64,000 bases of DNA from Microvirga lotononidis (GTDB lineage Bacteria; Pseudomonadota; Alphaproteobacteria; Rhizobiales; Beijerinckiaceae). The translations under genes and the position numbers were made by a program. Shown here piece by piece: positions 63,769-64,000 of this stretch (position 1 is the stretch's first letter; the number at the start of each line of letters is the position of its first letter). The DNA is taken from positions 3,422,001 through 3,486,000 of the forward strand of contig NZ_CP141048.1 of assembly GCF_034627025.1 (NCBI RefSeq), read 5' to 3'. Under the pieces are notes generated by a model. It was not told the origin of the DNA and did no database searches. It saw only the letters and a list, made by a program, of their open reading frames with translations.

Positions 63769-64000
63769 ATGAAGGCGGTGCTTCGGAACTACCATGCCCG
63801 GATGCAGCGGGTGCTGGACTACATAGACCGACATCTGGACGACGATCTGGACCTGGACGTGCTGAGCAGCGTCGCCGCCTACTCGAAGTATCATTTCCAC
63901 CGGCAGTTCACGGCGACCTTCGGGCTGTCCGTGCATCGCTACATCCAGCTCGCGCGCATGAAGCGCGCTTCATACCGGCTGGCCTACAGGGATGACCAGA
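63769..64000 (+). CDS. AraC-family regulator, N-terminal part (partial)
   Basis: The frame from ATG 63769 runs off the window after 77 codons without a stop. It begins MKAVLRNYHARMQRVLDYID and holds the start of the AraC DNA-binding domain: DLDLDVLSSVAAYSKYHFHR, QFTATFGLSVHRYIQLARMK and RASYRLAY. With the DNA-binding domain at the N-terminus it fits the Rob/SoxS-like group, often followed by a GyrI-like effector domain, which would lie beyond the window. GC content returns to the chromosomal level here. Confidence 0.8.
   Translation, partial: MKAVLRNYHARMQRVLDYIDRHLDDDLDLDVLSSVAAYSKYHFHRQFTATFGLSVHRYIQLARMKRASYRLAYRDDQ

Overview
The window is a GC-rich chromosomal segment of an alphaproteobacterium, most likely Hyphomicrobiales and close to Methylobacteriaceae/Microvirga. 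The family call is inference. It rests on the gene set (DUF2865, DUF971, DUF1289, BA14K-type C-terminus, class II DAHP synthase, CimA, LysE/ArgP pair, tripartite tricarboxylate transporter), on many GTG starts and 4-bp ATGA/GTGA overlaps, and on two intergenic palindrome families of the rhizobial REP type. No species can be named from sequence alone.

Layout. 1-3.7 kb: end of a probable membrane sensor gene, aminopeptidase N (pepN) and a glyoxalase. 3.8-9.1 kb: a purine-catabolism operon, xdhA-xdhB-xdhC followed at once by guanine deaminase, so guanine to xanthine to urate is encoded in one run; an orphan His-rich ureE follows. 9.9-11.5 kb: ybaK and dusA. 11.5-13.1 kb: an AT-rich stretch leads into a tiny exported NGLST-repeat protein and an exported ADYC-type protein. 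13.1-18.2 kb: aspartic protease, DUF1289, divergent cobS/cobT, nuclease, UDG-like protein, enoyl-CoA hydratase. 18.3-20.6 kb: a secreted caspase-fold protein without its catalytic dyad. 20.6-27.7 kb: dehydrogenase, solute-binding protein, moaA (cofactor supply for XDH), L,D-transpeptidase, tRNA-Val, gph, rpiA. 27.7-30.8 kb: tctC-tctB-tctA with a strong terminator just after tctC. 31-37.5 kb: gor, class II DAHP synthase, a 27-residue membrane peptide, nadE, a second-type gltX. 37.6-37.8 kb: an orphan near-consensus promoter followed by a structured non-coding stretch. 38-50.6 kb: ABC exporter, envelope proteins, LysE/ArgP, cysS, GNAT-cimA, LOG protein. 50.7-58.4 kb: LysM protein, Atm1-type ABC exporter, psd-pssA, then maf and yacG separated by an IS110 element.

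The last 5.5 kb, after tRNA-Phe, has lower GC and looks like the start of an integrated island. It holds a tight operon of C5-cytosine methyltransferase, GHKL ATPase fused to a PD-(D/E)XK-type nuclease, and Vsr endonuclease: a restriction-modification system of the MORC/MutL-like ATPase class. Next come a GIY-YIG remnant broken by a decayed IS5-family element, and an AraC-type regulator running off the window.

The items most worth following up are the GHKL-nuclease restriction operon, the NGLST-repeat/ADYC secreted pair, the dead caspase, the orphan promoter with structured RNA, and a possible bridge RNA of the IS110 element.
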